Below are positions 6,664 through 7,532 of a DNA stretch of 7,532 nt, piece by piece. Positions within the stretch are counted from its first letter, which is position 1, and every line of letters starts with the position of its first letter. Made by a program: the position numbers and the translations under genes. Under the pieces are notes generated by a model. It saw nothing but the letters and a program-made list of their open reading frames with translations, made no database searches and was not told the DNA's origin. This DNA comes from RGIG5612 sp045604025 (GTDB taxonomy: Bacteria > Bacillota > Clostridia > Lachnospirales > Lachnospiraceae): contig JAZUNG010000123.1 of assembly GCA_045604025.1 (NCBI GenBank), positions 1 to 7,532 of the forward strand. Direction: 5' to 3'.

Positions 6664-7532
6664 TACATTAAATCTGAACAGGATGATGTCGTCGTCCTGT
6701 ACTACATAGTCCTTGCCTTCCATACGTACCAGACCTTTTTCTCTGGCAGCTGCATATGAGCCCAGTTCGATCAGGTCGTTGTAGTTGACGATCTCTGCCT
6801 TGATGAATCCACGTTCAAAATCAGTATGGATCTTGCCTGCAGCCTGAGGAGCCTTCATGCCTCTGGTGATAGTCCATGCCCGAACCTCTTTCTTGCCTGC
6901 AGTAAGGAAGCTGGTCAGTCCCAAAATGGCATAGCTGGCCTTGATCAGCTTGTCCAGACAGGATTCGCTGACACCTAGGTCTTCCAGGAAAACAGCCTTT
7001 TCATCGTCATCTAGTTCCGCAAGCTCTGCTTCGATCTTGGCACAGACCACAAATACCTCTGAGCCATTGGCCGCAGCGTACTCCCTGACCTGCTCAACGA
7101 ACGCATTGCCTGCTCCGTCATCAGCCAGATCATCTTCCGATACATTTGCAGCAAAGATGACCGGCTTGTCTGTCAGAAGATTGAATGTCTTCATCAGCTC
7201 AGCTTCATCTTCCGACAGCTCCAGGGTCTTGGCCAGCTTTCCTTCTTCAAGATAAGCCTTGACCTTGTTCAGAAGCTCCAGTTCTGCTGCCAGTGCCTTG
7301 TCGATTCTGGCGCCGCGGGATGTCTTGGCGATCCTGCGCTCCAGGATCTCGATATCCGAGAAGATCAGCCCCAGATTGATCGTCTCGTTACCCCTGACAG
7401 GATCTACAGATCCATCTACATGTACGACGTTTGAATCTTCAAAACATCTTACAACATGTACGATCGCATCTACCTCACGGATATTTGCCAGAAACTGGTT
7501 TCCGAGTCCTTCACCCTTTGATGCTCCCTTCA
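6661..7532 (-). CDS. ychF: Redox-regulated P-loop ATPase YchF (OLA1 family), N-terminus beyond right edge
   Basis: The frame is open from the right edge to the TAA at 6663-6661, giving 289 visible residues of a protein normally about 365 long. Roughly the first 75, including the Walker A loop, are outside the window. The visible part begins in KGASKGEGLGNQFLANIREV, the conserved stretch just after the G3 (DxAG) motif, followed by HVVRCFEDSNVVHVDG. A helical arm spans about visible residues 50-115. In place of the GTPase NKxD motif is NVSE (129-132), the N-x-x-E form that makes YchF prefer ATP. The C-terminal ~85 residues form the TGS domain, with HTDFERGFIKAE and a typical DIILFRFNV end. YchF is a cytosolic, ribosome-associated ATPase linked to stress responses. 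A Met codon at 7194-7192 is internal, not the start. Isoleucine codons are almost all ATC (18 of 19), as in a well-expressed housekeeping gene. It is followed by lgt after 12 nt. Confidence 0.97.
   Translation of the reverse strand, partial: KGASKGEGLGNQFLANIREVDAIVHVVRCFEDSNVVHVDGSVDPVRGNETINLGLIFSDIEILERRIAKTSRGARIDKALAAELELLNKVKAYLEEGKLAKTLELSEDEAELMKTFNLLTDKPVIFAANVSEDDLADDGAGNAFVEQVREYAAANGSEVFVVCAKIEAELAELDDDEKAVFLEDLGVSESCLDKLIKASYAILGLTSFLTAGKKEVRAWTITRGMKAPQAAGKIHTDFERGFIKAEIVNYNDLIELGSYAAAREKGLVRMEGKDYVVQDDDIILFRFNV

Noticed and set aside
6661..7194. A separate 177-residue gene starting at the Met codon at 7194
   Set aside because: The same frame continues without a stop to the right edge and encodes further conserved YchF sequence, so this Met is internal.

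Overview
The window is a gene-dense stretch in which all seven genes lie on the minus strand, so transcription runs from the right edge to the left edge. Base composition looks moderate (mid-40s % GC by eye, not computed). The protein styles, especially the flippase and the 352-residue glycosyltransferase, resemble Gram-positive anaerobic Clostridia, most plausibly Lachnospiraceae. This is an inference from remembered family patterns, not from a database search.

In transcription order there are first two housekeeping genes: the 3' three quarters or more of ychF (universal P-loop ATPase with a C-terminal TGS domain; its N-terminus lies beyond the right edge) and lgt (prolipoprotein diacylglyceryl transferase, with an unusual charged cytoplasmic tail). 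Then come five surface-polysaccharide genes: a multi-spanning Wzy-like polymerase, a DUF2142 membrane protein, a Wzx-type flippase, a complete family 2 glycosyltransferase, and a second family 2 glycosyltransferase cut by the left edge.

The genes are packed like one operon. The spacings are 12 nt (ychF-lgt), a 4-nt ATGA overlap (lgt-wzy), 4 nt (wzy-DUF2142), 10 nt (DUF2142-wzx), 16 nt (wzx-GT2) and 16 nt (GT2-GT2). I see no room for a promoter or terminator at any junction. There is no gene-free stretch over 16 nt, no RNA gene, no mobile element and no CRISPR array.

The simplest reading is a Wzx/Wzy-dependent pathway. Cytoplasmic GT2 enzymes build a repeat unit on a lipid carrier, Wzx flips it, Wzy polymerises it outside, and the DUF2142 protein may add or modify a sugar at the outer face. 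The initiating sugar-phosphate transferase, chain-length regulator and nucleotide-sugar genes are not in view and may lie past the left edge.

I found no wholly unknown system. The points most worth a second look are the direct attachment of the polysaccharide cluster to lgt, the basic-then-acidic heptad-repeat tail on Lgt, and the sharp change in isoleucine codon choice between ychF and the polysaccharide genes.
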